Origin: Deroplatys truncata
Taxonomy: Eukaryota > Arthropoda > Insecta > Mantodea > Mantidae
NCBI GenBank assembly: GCA_030765065.1
Contig: CM060985.1
Span: 1,674,001 to 1,738,000, forward strand
Length of the DNA stretch: 64,000 bases
Direction: 5' to 3'
The notes under the pieces were generated by a model that worked only from the letters and a program-made list of their open reading frames with translations, had not been told where the DNA came from and did not search any database. A program made the translations under genes and the position numbers. Position 1 is the first letter of the stretch; each line of letters starts with the position of its first letter. Positions 37,625 through 50,290 of the stretch are shown here, piece by piece.

Positions 37625-38960
37625 AGTGAGTCTGTGGGTAATTGTATGGGCAGGGTGAGTGAGTGAGGGAGTGAGTGAGCAGCTCGGTGGATAATTGTAT
37701 GGGCAGGGTGAGTGAGTGAAGGAGTGAGTGAGCAGCTCGGTGGATAATTGTATGGGCAGGGTGAGTGAGTGAAGGAGTGAGTGAGCAGCTCGGTGGGTAA
37801 TTGTATGGGCAGGGTGAGTGAGTGAAGGAGTGAGTGAGCAGCTCGGTGGATAATTGTATGGGCAGGGTGAGTGAGTGAAGGAGTGAGTGAGCAGCTCGGT
37901 GGGTAATTGTATGGGCAGGGTGAGTGAGTGAAGGAGTGAGTGAGCAGCTCAGTGGATAATTGTATGGGCAGGGTGAGTGAGTGAGCAGCTCGGTGGGTAA
38001 TTGTATGGGCATGGTGAGTGAGTGAAGGAGTGAGTGAGCAGCTCTGTGGATAATTGTATGGGCAGGGTGGGTGAGTGTGTGAGTGAAGGGGTGAGTGAGC
38101 AGCTCGGTGGATAATTGTATGCGCAGGGTGAGTGAGTGAAGGAGTGAGTGAGCAGCTCGGTGGGTAATTGTATGGGCAGGGTGGGTGAGTGAAGGAGTGA
38201 GTGAGCAGCTCAGTGGATAATTGTATGGGCAGGGTGGGTGAGTGAGTGAGTGAAGGGGTGAGTGAGCAGCTCGGTGGATAATTGTATGGGCAGGGTGAGT
38301 GAGTGAAGGAGTGAGTGAGCAGCTCGGTGGGTAATTGTATGGGCAGGGTGAGTGAGTGAAGGAGTGAGTGAGCAGCTCAGTGGATAATTGTATGGGCAGG
38401 GTGAGTGAGTGAGCAGCTCGGTGGGTAATTGTATGGGCAGGGTGAGTGAATGAAGGAGTGAGTGAGCAGCTCTGTGGATAATTGTATGGGCAGGGTGAGT
38501 GAGTGAGTGAAGGGGTGAGTGAGCAGCTCGGTGGATAATTGTATGGGCAGGGTGAGTGAGTGAGTGAAGGGGTGAGTGAGCAGCTCGGTGGATAATTGTA
38601 TGGGCAGGGTGAGTGAGTGAGTGAAGGGGTGAGTGAGCAGCTCTGTGGATAATTGTATGGGCAGGGTGAGTGAGTGAAGGAGTGAGTGAGCAGCTCTGTG
38701 GATAATTGTATGGGCAGGGTGAGTGAGTGAGTGAAGGGGTGATTGAGCAGCTCGGTGGATAATTGTATGGGCAGGGTGAGTTAGTAAAGGAGTGAGTGAG
38801 CAGCTCGGTGGGTAATTGTATGGGCAGGGTGGGTGACGAGTGAAGGAGTGAGTGAGCAGCTCGGTGGATAATTGTATGGGCAGGGTGGGTAATTGTATGG
38901 ACAGGGTGGGTGTGTGAGTGAGTGAATGAAGGAGTGAGTGAGCAGCTCGGTAAGTAATTG
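37625..38960. repeat. 53-bp subfamily block (GGGCAGGGTGAGTG...CAGCTCGGTGG)
   Basis: Units of about 53 bp with GGATAATTGTATGGGCAGGG and GAGCAGCTCGGTGG, found only in this block. Variants with GTGGGTAATTG alternate with GTGGATAATTG. Confidence 0.85.
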
Positions 38961-41560
38961 TATGGGTGTTTGTGTGAGTGAGTAAGTGAGTGAGTGAGTG
39001 ATTGATTGTCTGGGTGGGTGGGTGAGTGAAGGAGTGAGTGAGCAGGTCGGTGTGTGTTTGTGAGAGTGAAGGAGTGGATCCGTGGGTGAATGTCTGGGTG
39101 GGTGGGTGAGTGAAGGAGTGAGTGAGCGGGTCGGTGGGTAATTGTGTGGGTGAGAGAATGAAGGAGTGATTGAGCGGGTCGGTGGGTAATTGTGTGGGTG
39201 AGTGAATGAGCGAGTGAGTGAGCGGGTCGGTGGGTAATTGTGTGGGTGAGTGAATGAACGAGTGAGTGAGTGTAGGAGTGAGTTAGCAGGTCGATGGTTG
39301 TTTATGAGACTGAAGGAGTGAGTCCGTGGGCGATTGTGTGGGTGGGTGAGTGAGTGTAGGAGTGAGTTAGCAGGTCGGTGGGTGTTTGTGACAGTGAAGG
39401 AGTGAGTGAGCAGGTCGGTGGGTGTTTATGAGGGTGAAGGAGTGAGTGAGCAAGTCGGTGGGTGTTTATGAGGGTGAAGGAGTGAGTGAGCAGGTCGGTG
39501 GGTGTTTATGAGGGTGAAGGAGTGAGTGAGCAAGTCAGTGGGTGTTTATGAGGGTGAAGGAGTGAGTGAGCAGGTCGGTGGGTGTTTATGAGGGTGAAGG
39601 AGTGAGTGAGCAAGTCGGTGGGTGTTTATGTGAGTGAAGGAGTGAGTGAGCAAGTCGGTGGGTGTTTATGTGAGTGAAGGAGTGAGTCCGTGGGTGATTG
39701 TTTGGGTGGGTGAGTGAGTGAAGGAGTGAGTGAGCAGGTCGGTGGGTGTTTATAAGAGTGAAGGAGTGAGTGAGCAGGTCGGTGGGTGTTTATGTGAGTG
39801 AAGGAGTGAGTGAGCAAGTCGGTGGGTGTTTATGTGAGTGAAGGAGTGAGTCCGTGGGTGATTGTTTGGGTGGGTGAGTGAGTGAAGGAGTGAGTGAGCA
39901 GGTCGGTGGGTGTTTATGTGAGTGAAGGAGTGAGTGAGCAGGTCGGTGGGTGTTTATGAGAGTGAAGGAGTGAGTCCGTGGGTGATTGTTTGGGTGGGTG
40001 AGTGAAGGAGTGAGTGTGCAGGTCGGTGGGTGTTTATGAGGGTGAAGGAGTGAGTGAGCAGGTCGGTGGGTGTTTATGAGGGTGAAGGAGTGAGTGAGCA
40101 AGTCAATGGGTGTTTATGTGAGTGAAGGAGTGAGTCCGTGGGTGATTGTTTGGGTGGGTGAGTGAGTGAAGGAGTGAGTGAGCAGGTCGGTGGGTGTTTA
40201 TGTGAGTGAAGGAGTGAGTCCGTGGGTGACTGTGTGGGTGGGTGAGTGAATGAACGAGTGAGTGAGTGGGTCGGTGGTTGTTTATGAGACTGAAGGAGTG
40301 AGTCCGTGGGTGATTGTGTGGGTGGGTGAGTGAGTGTAGGAGTGAATTAGCAGGTCGGTGGGTGTTTGTGACAGTGAAGGAGTGAGTGAGCAGGTCGGTG
40401 GGTGTTTATGAGGGTGAAGGAGTGAGTGAGCAAGTCGGTGGGTGTTTATGAGAGTGAAGGAGTGAGTGAGCAGGTCGGTGGGTGTTTATGTGAGTGAAGG
40501 ACTGAGTGAGCAGGTCGGTGGGTGTTTGTGACAGTGAAGGAGTGAGTGAGCAGGTCGGTGGGTGTTTATGAGGGTGAAGGAGTGAGTGAGCAAGTCGGTG
40601 GGTGTTTATGACAGTGAAGGAGTGAGTGACCAAGTCGGTGGGTGTTTATGAAGGTGAAGGAGTGAGTGAGCAAGTCGGTGGGTGTTTATGACAGTGAAGG
40701 AGTGAGTGAGCAAGTCGGTGGGTGTTTATGAGGGTGAAGGAGTGAGTGAGCAAGTCGGTGGGTGTTTATGAGAGTGAAGGAGTGAGTGAGCAGGTCGGTG
40801 GGTGTTTATGTGAGTGAAGGACTGAGTGAGCAGGTCGGTGGGTTTTTATGAGGGTGAAGGAGTGAGTGAGCAAGTCGGTGGGTATTTATGAGGGTGAAGG
40901 AGTGAGTGAGCAAGTCGGTGGGTGTTTATGTGAGTGAAGGAGTGAGTCCGTGGGTGATTGTTTGGGTGGGTGAGTTTGTGAAGGAGTGAGCAAGTCGGTG
41001 GGTGTTTATGAGAGTGAAGGAGTGAGTCCGTGGGTGATTGTTTGGGTGGGTGAGTGAAGGAGTGAGTGAGCAGGTCGGTGGGTGTTTATGAGGGTGAAGG
41101 AGTGAGTGAGCAAGTCGGTGGGTGTTTATGTGAGTGAAGGAGTGAGTCCGTGGGTGATTGTTTGGGTGGGTGAGTGTGTGAAGGAGTGAGTGAGCAGATC
41201 GGTGGGTGTTTATGAGAGTGAAGGAGTGAGTCCGTGGGTGATTGTGTGGGTGGGTGAGTGAAGGAGTGACTGAGCAGGTCGGTGGGTGTTTATGAGAGTT
41301 AAGGAGTGAGTCCGTGGGTGATTGTGTGGGTGGGTGAGTGAAGGAGTGAGTGAGCAGGTCGGTATGTTTGTGAGAGTGAAGGAGTGGGTATGTGGGTGAT
41401 TGTCTGGGTGGGTGGGTGCGTGAGTGAAGGAGTGAGTGAGCAGGTCGGTCTGTGGTTGTGAGAGTGAAGGAGTGGATCCGTGGGTGATTGTCGGGGTGAG
41501 TGAAGGAGTGAGTGAGAAGGTCGGTGGGTGATTGTGTTGGTGGGTGAGTGAAGGAGTGAG
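38961..41560. repeat. 40-bp subfamily block (CAGGTCGGTGGGTGTTTATGA)
   Basis: Units of about 38-40 bp (GAAGGAGTGAGTGAGCAGGTCGG split with GGTGTTTATGAG) interspersed with longer units containing GAGTCCGTGGGTGATTGTTT. Confidence 0.85.
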
Positions 41561-44500
41561 TGAGCATGTTGGTGGGTGATTGTGTGGGAGAGTGAGTGAA
41601 GGAGTGAGTGAGCATGTTGGTGGGTGATTGTGTGGGAGAGTGAGTGAGCATGTTGGTGGGTGATTGTGTGGGAGAGTGAGTGAAGGAGTGAGTGAGCATG
41701 TTGGTGGGTGATTGTGTGGGAGAGTGAGTGAAGGAGTGAGTGAGCATGTTGGTGGGTGATTGTGTGGGTGGGTGAGTTAAGGAGTGAGTGAGGATGTTGG
41801 TGAGTGATTGTGTGGGTGTGTGAGTGAAGGAGTGAGTGAGCATGTTGGTGGGTGATTGTGTGGGTGGGTGAGTGAAGGAGTGAGTGAGCATGTTGGTGGG
41901 TGATTGTGTGGGAGATTGAGTGAAGGAGTGAGTGAGCATGTTGGTGGGTGATTGTGTGGGTGGGTGAGTGAAGGAGTGAGTGAGCATGTTGGTGGGTGAT
42001 TGTGTGGGTGGGTGAGTGAAGGAGTGAGTGAGCATGTTGGTGGGTGAATGAGTGGGAGAGTGAGTGAAGGATTGTGTGGGTGAGTGAAGGATTGAGTGAG
42101 CATGTTGGTGGGTGATTGTGTGAGAGAGTGAGTAAAGGAGTGAGTGAGCATGTGGGTGGGTGAATGAGTGGGAGAGTGAGTGAAGGATTGTGTGGGTGAG
42201 TGAAGGATTGAGTGAGCATGTTGGGGGGTGATTGTGTGGGAGAGTGAGTGAAGGATTGAGTGACCATGTTGGTGGGTGATTATGTGGGAGATTGAGTGAA
42301 GGATTGAGTGAGCATGTTGGGGGGTGATTGTGTGGGAGATTGAGTGAAGGATTGAATGAGCATGTTGGTGGGTGATTGTGTGGGAGATTGAGTGAACGAG
42401 TGAGTGAGCATGTTGGTGGGTGATTGTGTGGGAGATTGAGTGAAGGATTGAATGAGCATGTTGGTGGGTGATTGTGTGGGAGATTGAGTGAACGAGTGAG
42501 TGAGCATGTTGGTGGGTGATTGTGTGGGAGATTGAACGAGTGAGTGAGCATGTTGGTGGGTGATTGTGTGGGAGATTGAGTGAACGAGTGAGTGAGCATG
42601 TTGGTGGGTGATTGTGTGGGAGATTGAGTGAAGGATTGAATGAGCATGTTGGTGGAGATTGTGTGGGAGATTGAGTGAAGGATTGAATGAGCATGTTGGT
42701 GGGTGATTGTGTGGGAGATTGAGTGAAGGATTGAGTGAGCATGTTGGGGGGTGATTGTGTGGGAGAGTGATTGAAGGTTTGAGTAACCATGTTGGGGGGT
42801 GATTGTTTTGGAGGGTGAGTGAAGGAGTGAGTGAGCATGTTGGTGGGTGGTTGTGTGAAAGAGTGAGTGAAGGAGTGAGTGAGCATGTTGGTGGGTGATT
42901 GTGTGAAAGAGTGAGTGAAGGAGTGAGTGATCATGTTGGTGGGTGATTGTGTGAAAGAGTGAGTGAAGGAGTGAGTGAGCATGTTGGTGGGTGATTGTGT
43001 GAAAGAGTGAGTGAAGGAGTGAGTGAGCATGTTGGTGGGTGATTGTGTGGGAGATTGAGTGAAGGATTGAGTGATCATGTTGGTGGGTGAATGTGTGGGA
43101 GAGTGAGTGAAGGAGTGAGTGAGCATGTTGGTGGTTGATTGTGTGGGAGAGTGAGTGAAGGAGTGAGTGAGCATGTTGGTGGGTGATTGTGTGGGAGATT
43201 GAGTGAAGGAGTGAGTGATCATGTTGGTGGGTGATTGTGTGGGAGATTGAGTGAAGGAGTGAGTGATCATGTTGGTGGGTGATTGTGTGGGAGATTGAGT
43301 GAAGGAGTGAGTGTGCATGTTGGGGGGTGATTGTGTGGGAGATTGAGTGAAGGAGTGAGTGAGCATGTTGTGGGTGATTGTGTGGGAGATTGAGTGAAGG
43401 AGTGAGTGAGCATGTTGTGGGTGATTGTGTGGGAGATTGAGTGAAGGAGTGAGTGAGCATGTTGGTGGGTGATTGTGTGGGTGGGTGACTGAAGGAGTGA
43501 GTGAGCATGTTGGTGGGTGATTGTGTGGGTGGGTGAGTGAAGGAGTGAGTGAGCATGTTGGTGGATGAATGAGTGGGAGAGTGAGTGAAGGATTGTGTGG
43601 GTGAGTGAAGGATTGAGTGAGCATGTTGGTGGGTGATTGTGTGAGAGAGTGAGTAAAGGAGTGAGTGAGCATGTGGGTGGGTGAATGAGTGGGAGAGTGA
43701 GTGAAGGATTGTGTGGGTGAGTGAAGGATTGAGTGAGCATGTTGGGGGGTGATTGTGTGGGAGAGTGAGTGAAGGATTGAGTGACCATGTTGGTGGGTGA
43801 TTGTGTGGGAGATTGAGTGAAGGATTGAGTGAGCATGTTGGGGGGTGATTGTGTGGGAGATTGAGTGAAGGATTGAATGAGCATGTTGGTGGGTGATTGT
43901 GTGGGAGATTGAGTGAACGAGTGAGTGAGCATGTTGGTGGGTGATTGTGTGGGAGATTGAGTGAAGGATTGAATGAGCATGTTGGTGGGTGTTTGTGTGG
44001 GAGATTGAGTGAACGAGTGAGTGAGCATGTTGGTGGGTGATTGTGTGGGAGATTGAGTGAAGGATTGAGTGAGCATGTTGGGGGGTGATTGTGTGGGAGA
44101 TTGAGTGAAGGATTGAATGAGCATGTTGGTGGGTGATTGTGTGGGAGATTGAGTGAACGAGTGAGTGAGCATGTTGGTGGGTGATTGTGTGGGAGATTGA
44201 GTGAACGAGTGAGTGAGCATGTTGGTGGGTGATTGTGTGGGAGATTGAGTGAACGAGTGAGTGAGCATGTTGGTGGGTGATTGTGTGGGAGATTGAGTGA
44301 AGGATTGAATGAGCATGTTGGTGGGTGATTGTGTGGGAGATTGAGTGAAGGATTGAATGAGCATGTTGGTGGGTGATTGTGTGGGAGATTGAGTGAAGGA
44401 TTGAATGAGCATGTTGGTGGGTGATTGTGTGGGAGATTGAGTGAAGGATTGAGTGAGCATGTTGGGGGGTGATTGTGTGGGAGAGTGATTGAAGGATTGA

Positions 44501-45690
44501 GTAACCATGTTGGGGGGTGATTGTTTTGGAGGGTGAGTGAAGGAGTGAGTGAGCATGTTGGTGGGTGGTTGTGTGAAAGAGTGAGTGAAGGAGTGAGTGA
44601 GCATGTTGGTGGGTGATTGTGTGAAAGAGTGAGTGAAGGAGTGAGTGATCATGTTGGTGGGTGATTGTGTGAAAGAGTGAGTGAAGGAGTGAGTGAGCAT
44701 GTTGGTGGGTGATTGTGTGAAAGAGTGAGTGAAGGAGTGAGTGAGCATGTTGGTGGGTGATTGTGTGGGAGATTGAGTGAAGGAGTGAGTGAGCATGTTG
44801 GTGGGTGATTGTGTGGGAGATTGAGTGAAGGATTGAGTGATCATGTTGGTGGGTGATTGTGTGGGAGATTGAGTGAAGGATTGAGTGATCATGTTGGTGG
44901 GTGATTGTGTGGGAGAGTGAGTGAAGGAGTGAGTGATCATGTTGGTGGGTGATTGTGTGAGAGAGTGAGTGAAGGAGTGAGTGAGCATGTTGGTGGTAGA
45001 TTCTGTGGGAGAGTGAGTGAAGGAGTGAGTGAGCATGTTGGTGGGTGATTGTGTGGGAGATTGAGTGAAGGAGTGAGTGATCATGTTGGTGGGTGATTGT
45101 GTGGGAGATTGAGTGAAGGAGTGAGTGAGCATGTTGTGGGTGATTGTGTGGGAGATTGAGTGAAGGAGTGAGTGAGCATGTTGTGGGTGATTGTGTGGGA
45201 GATTGAGTGAAGGAGTGAGTGAGCATGTTGTGGGTGATTGTGTGGGAGATTGAGTGAAGGAGTGAGTGAGCATGTTGGTGGGTGATTGTGTGGGAGATTG
45301 AGTGAAGGAGTGAGTGAGCATGTTGTGGGTGATTGTGTGAGAGATTGAGTGAAGGAGTGAGTGAGCATGTTGGGGGGTGATTGTGTGGGAGATTGAGTGA
45401 AGGAGTGAGTGAGCATGTTGTGGGTGATTGTGTGGGAGATTGAGTGAAGGAGTGAGTGAGCATGTTGTGGGAGATTGAGTGAAGGAGTGAGTGAGCATGT
45501 TGTGGGTGATTGTGTGGAAGATTGAGTGAAGGAGTGAGTGAGCATGTTGTGGGTGATTGTGTGGGAGAATGAGTGAAGGATTGAGTGAGCATGTTGTGGG
45601 TGATTGTGTGGGAGATTGAGTGAAGGAGTGAGTGAGCATGTTGTGGGTGATTGTGTGGGAGATTGAGTGAAGGAGTGAGTGAGCATGTTG
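41561..45690. repeat. 48/47-bp subfamily block (GAGCATGTTGGTGGGTGATTG)
   Basis: The unit is 48 bp with TTGGTGGG or 47 bp with TTGTGGG. 48 bp is 16 codons, so minus-strand frames keep their phase, which explains the longest open stretch. Part of the block is duplicated at kilobase scale (see findings). Confidence 0.88.
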
Positions 45691-48600
45691 TGGGTGATTG
45701 TGTGTGTAAGTCAGTGAAGGAGTGAGTGAGCATGTTGTGGGTGATTGTGTGTGTAAGTCAGTGAAGGAGTGAGTGAGCATGTTGTGGGTGATTGTGTGGG
45801 AGATTGAGTGAAGGAGTAAGTGAGCATGTTGTGGGTGATTGTGTGTAAGTCAGTGAAGGAGTAAGTGAGCATGTTGTGGGTGATTGTGTGGGAGATTGAG
45901 TGAAGGAGTAAGTGAGCATGTTGTGGGTGATTGTGTGTAAGTCAGTGAAGGAGTGAGTGAGTATGTTGTGGGTGATTGTGTGGGAGATTGAGTGAAGGAG
46001 TGAGTGAGTATGTTGTGGGTGATTGTGTGGGAGATTGAGTGAAGGAGTAAGTGAGCATGTTGTGGGTGATTGTGTGTAAGTCAGTGAAGGAGTGAGTGAG
46101 TATGTTGTGGGTGATTGTGTGGGAGATTGAGTGAAGGAGTAAGTGAGCATGTTGTGGGTGATTGTGTGTAAGTCAGTGAAGGAGTAAGTGAGTATGTTGT
46201 GGGTGATTGTGTGGGAGATTGAGTGAAGGAGTAAGTGAGCATGTTGTGGGTGATTGTGTGTAAGTCAGTGAAGGAGTGAGTGAGTATGTTGTGGGTGATT
46301 GTGTGGGAGATTGAGTGAAGGAGTAAGTGAGCATGTTGTGGGTGATTGTGTGTAAGTCAGTGAAGGAGTAAGTGAGCATGTTTTGGGTGATTGTGTGTGT
46401 AAGTCAGTGAAGGAGTGAGTGAGCATGTTGTGGGTGATTGTGTGTGTAAGTCAGTGAAGGAGTCATGAGCATGTTGTGGGTGATTGTGTGTGTAAGTCAG
46501 TGAAGGAGTGAGTGAGCATGTTGTGGGTGATTGTGTGTAAGTCAGTGAAGGAGTAAGTGAGCATGTTGTGGGCGATTGTGTGTCAGTGAGTGAAGGAGTA
46601 AGTGAGCATGTTGTGGGTGATTGTGTGTGTAAGTCAGTGAAGGAGTAAGTGAGCATCTTGTGGGCGATTGTGTGTAAGTGAGTGAAGGAGTAAGTGAGCA
46701 TGTTGTGGGTGATTGTGTGTAAGTCAGTGAAGGAGTAAGTGAGCATGTTGTGGGCGATTGTGTGCAAGTCAGTGAAGGAGTAAGTGAGCATGTTGTGGGC
46801 GATTGTGTGTGTAAGTCAGTGAAGGAGTGAGTGAGCATGTTGTGGGTGATTGTGTGTAAGTCAGTGAAGGAGTAAGTGAGCATGTTGTGGGTGATTGTGT
46901 GTGTAAGTCAGTGAAGGAGTAAGTGAGCATGTTGTGGGTGATTGTGTGTGAAAGTCAGTGAAGGAGTGAGTGAGCATGTTGTGGGTGATTGTGTGTAAGT
47001 CAGTGAAGGAGTAAGTGAGCATGTTGTGGGTGATTGTGTGTGTAAGTCAGTGAAAGAGTGAGTGAGCATGTTGTGGGTGATTGTGTGTGTAAGTCAGTGA
47101 AGGAGTGAGTGAGCATGTTGTGGGTGATTGTGTGTAAGTCAGTGAAGGAGTAAGTGAGCATGTTGTGGGTGATTGTGTGGGAGATTGAGTGAAGGAGTAA
47201 GTGAGCATGTTGTGGGTGATTGTGTGTAAGTCAGTGAAGGAGTAAGTGAGCATGTTGTGGGTGATTGTGTGGGAGATTGAGTGAAGGAGTAAGTGAGCAT
47301 GTTGTGGGTGATTGTGTGTAAGTCAGTGAAGGAGTAATTGAGCATGTTGTGGGTGATTGTGTGGGAGATTGAGTGAAGGAGTAAGTGAGCATGTTGTGGG
47401 TGATTGTGTGTAAGTCAGTGAAGCAGTAAGTGAGCATGTTGGAGGGTGATTGTGTGTGTAAGTCAGTGAAGGAGTGAGTGAGCATGTTGTGGGTGATTGT
47501 GTGTAAGTCAGTGAAGGAGTAAGTGAGCATGTTGTGGGTGATTGTGTGTGTAAGTCAGTGAAGGAGTAAGTGAGCATGTTGTGGGTGATTGTGTGTAAGT
47601 CAGTGAAGGAGTAAGTGAGTATGTTGTGGGTGATTGTGTGTAAGTCAGTGAAGGAGTGAGTGAGCATGTTGTGGGTGATTGTGTGTAAGTCAGTGAAGGA
47701 GTGAGTGAGCATGTTGTGGGTGATTGTGTGTGTAAGTCAGTGAAGGAGTAAGTGAGCATGTTGTGGGTGATTGTGTGTAAGTCAGTGAAGGAGTAAGTGA
47801 GCATGTTGGAGGGTGATTGTGTGTGTAAGTCAGTGAAGGAGTGAGTGAGCATGTTGTGGGTGATTGTGTGTGTAAGTCAGTGAAGGAGTAAGTGAGCATG
47901 TTGTGGGTGATTGTGTCTGTAAGTCAGTGAAGGAGTAAGTGAGCATGTTGGAGGGTGATTGTGTGTGTAAGTCAGTGAAGGAGTAAGTGAGCATGTTGTG
48001 GGTGATTGTGTGTAAGTCAGTGAAGGAGTAAGTGAGCATGTTGGAGGGTGATTGTGTGTGTAAGTCAGTGAAGGAGTAAGTGAGCATGTTGTGGGTGATT
48101 GTGGGCAAGTCAGTGAAGGAGTAATTGAGCATGTTGGTGGGTGATTGTGTGGGTAAGTGAGTGAAGGAGTAAGTGAGCATGTTGGTGGGTGATTGTGGGT
48201 AAGTCAGTGAAGGAGTCATGAGCATGTTGTGGGTGATTGTGTGGGTAAGTGAGTGAAGGAGTCATGAGCATGTTGGTGGGTGATTGTGGGTAAGTCAGTG
48301 AAGGAGTCATGAGCATGTTGTGGGTGATTGTGTGGGTAAGTAAGTCAAGGAGTAAGTGAGCATGTTGGTGGGTGATTGTGGGCAAGTCAGTGAAGGAGTA
48401 ATTGAGCATGTTGGTGGGTGATTGTGTGGGTAAGTGAGTGAAGGAGTAAGTGAGCATGTTGGTGGGTGATTGTGTGGGTAAGTGAGTGAAGGAGTAAGTG
48501 AGCATGTTGGTGGGTGATTGTGTGTAAGTCAGTGAAGGAGTCATGAGCATGTTGTGGGTGATTGTGTGGGTAAGTGAGTGAAGGAGTCATGAGCATGTTG

Positions 48601-50290
48601 GTGGGTGATTGTGGGTAAGTCAGTGAAGGAGTCATGAGCATGTTGTGGGTGATTGTGGGTAAGTCAGTGAAGCAGTCATGAGCATGTTGGTGGGTGATTG
48701 TGGGTAAGTCAGTGAAGGAGTCATGAGCATGTTGTGGGTGATTGTGGGTAAGTCAGTGAAGGAGTCATGAGCATGTTGGTGGGTGATTGTGGGTAAGTCA
48801 GTGAAGGAGTAAGTGAGCATGTTGTGGGTGATTGTGTGGGTAAGTGAGTGAAGGAGTAAGTGAGCATGTTGGTGGGTGATTGTGGGTAAGTCAGTGAAGG
48901 AGTCATGAACATGTTGTGGGTGATTGTGTGGGTAAGTGAGTGAAGGAGTAAGTGAGCATGTTGGTGGGTGATTGTGTGTAAGTCAGTGAAGGAGTCATGA
49001 GAATGTTGTGGGTGATTGTGTGGGTAAGTGAGTGAAGGAGTAAGTGAGCATGTTGGTGGGTGATTGTGGGTAAGTCAGTGAAGGAGTGATGAGCATGTTG
49101 TGGGTGATTGTGGGTAAGTGAGTGAAGGAGTAAGTGAGTATGTTGTGGGTGATTGTGGGTAAGTGAGTGAAGGAGTCATGAGCATGTTGTGGGTGATTGT
49201 GGGTAAGTGAGTGAAGGAGTAAGTGAGTATGTTGTGGGTGATTGTGGGTAAGTGAGTGAAGGAGTAAGTGAGTATGTTGTGGGTGATTGTGTGTAAGTCA
49301 GTGAAGGAGTCATGAGCATGTTGTGGGTGATTGTGTGGGTAAGTGAGTGAAGGAGTAAGTGAGTATGTTGTGGGTGATTGTGGGTAAGTGAGTGAAGGAG
49401 TCATGAGCATGTTGTGGGTGATTGTGTGGGTAAGTCAGTGAAGGAGTAAGTGAGTATGTTGTGGGTGATTGTGGGTAAGTGAGTGAAGGAGTAAGTGAGT
49501 ATGTTGTGGGTGATTGTGTGGGTAAGTCAGTGAAGGAGTCATGAGCATGTTGTGGGTGATTGTGTGGGTAAGTGAGTGAAGGAGTAAGTGAGTATGTTGT
49601 GGGTGATTGTGGGTAAGTGAGTGAAGGAGTAAGTGAGTATGTTGTGGGTGATTGTGTGGGTAAGTCAGTGAAGGAGTCATGAGCATGTTGTGGGTGATTG
49701 TGGGTAAGTGAGTGAAGGAGTAAGTGAGTATGTTGTGGGTGATTGTGTGGGTAAGTGAGTGAAGGAGTAAGTGAGTATGTTGTGGGTGATTGTGGGTAAG
49801 TGAGTGAAGGAGTAAGTGAGTATGTTGTGGGTGATTGTGTGGGTAAGTGAGTGAAGGAGTAAGTGAGTATGTTGTGGGTGATTGTGTGGGTAAGTGAGTG
49901 AAGGAGTAAGTGAGTATGTTGTGGGTGATTGTGTGGGTAAGTGAGTGAAGGAGTAAGTGAGTATGTTGTGGGTGATTGTGTGGGTAAGTGAGTGAAGGAG
50001 TAAGTGAGTATGTTGTGGGTGATTGTGTGGGTAAGTGAGTGAAGGAGTAAGTGAGTATGTTGTGGGTGATTGTGTGGGTAAGTGAGTGAAGGAGTAAGTG
50101 AGCATGTTGTGGGTGATTGTGTGGGTAAGTGAGTGAAGGAGTAAGTGAGTATGTTGTGGGTGATTGTGTGGGTAAGTCAGCGAAGGAGTCATGAGCATGT
50201 TGTGGGTGATTGTGGGTAAGTCAGTGAAGGAGTCATGAGCATGTTGTGGGTGATTGTGAGTAAGTGAGTGAAGGAGTCATGAGCATGTTG
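45691..50290. repeat. 45/47-bp subfamily block rich in GTAAGT
   Basis: Units of 45 or 47 bp with GTAAGTCAGTGAAGGAG or GTAAGTGAGTGAAGGAG and CATGTTGTGGGTGATTG. Two subunits alternate in places as a 92-bp dimer. GAGTCATGAGCATG units are frequent after about 48.1 kb. Confidence 0.88.

Noticed and set aside
41777-45733. A minus-strand open frame of over 1,300 codons rich in Thr, His, Ser and Pro, with overlapping long frames beside it
   Set aside because: All three minus frames are open across the same region because the GT-rich plus strand rarely contains TTA, CTA or TCA. There is no domain, no codon bias distinct from the repeat and no splice structure.
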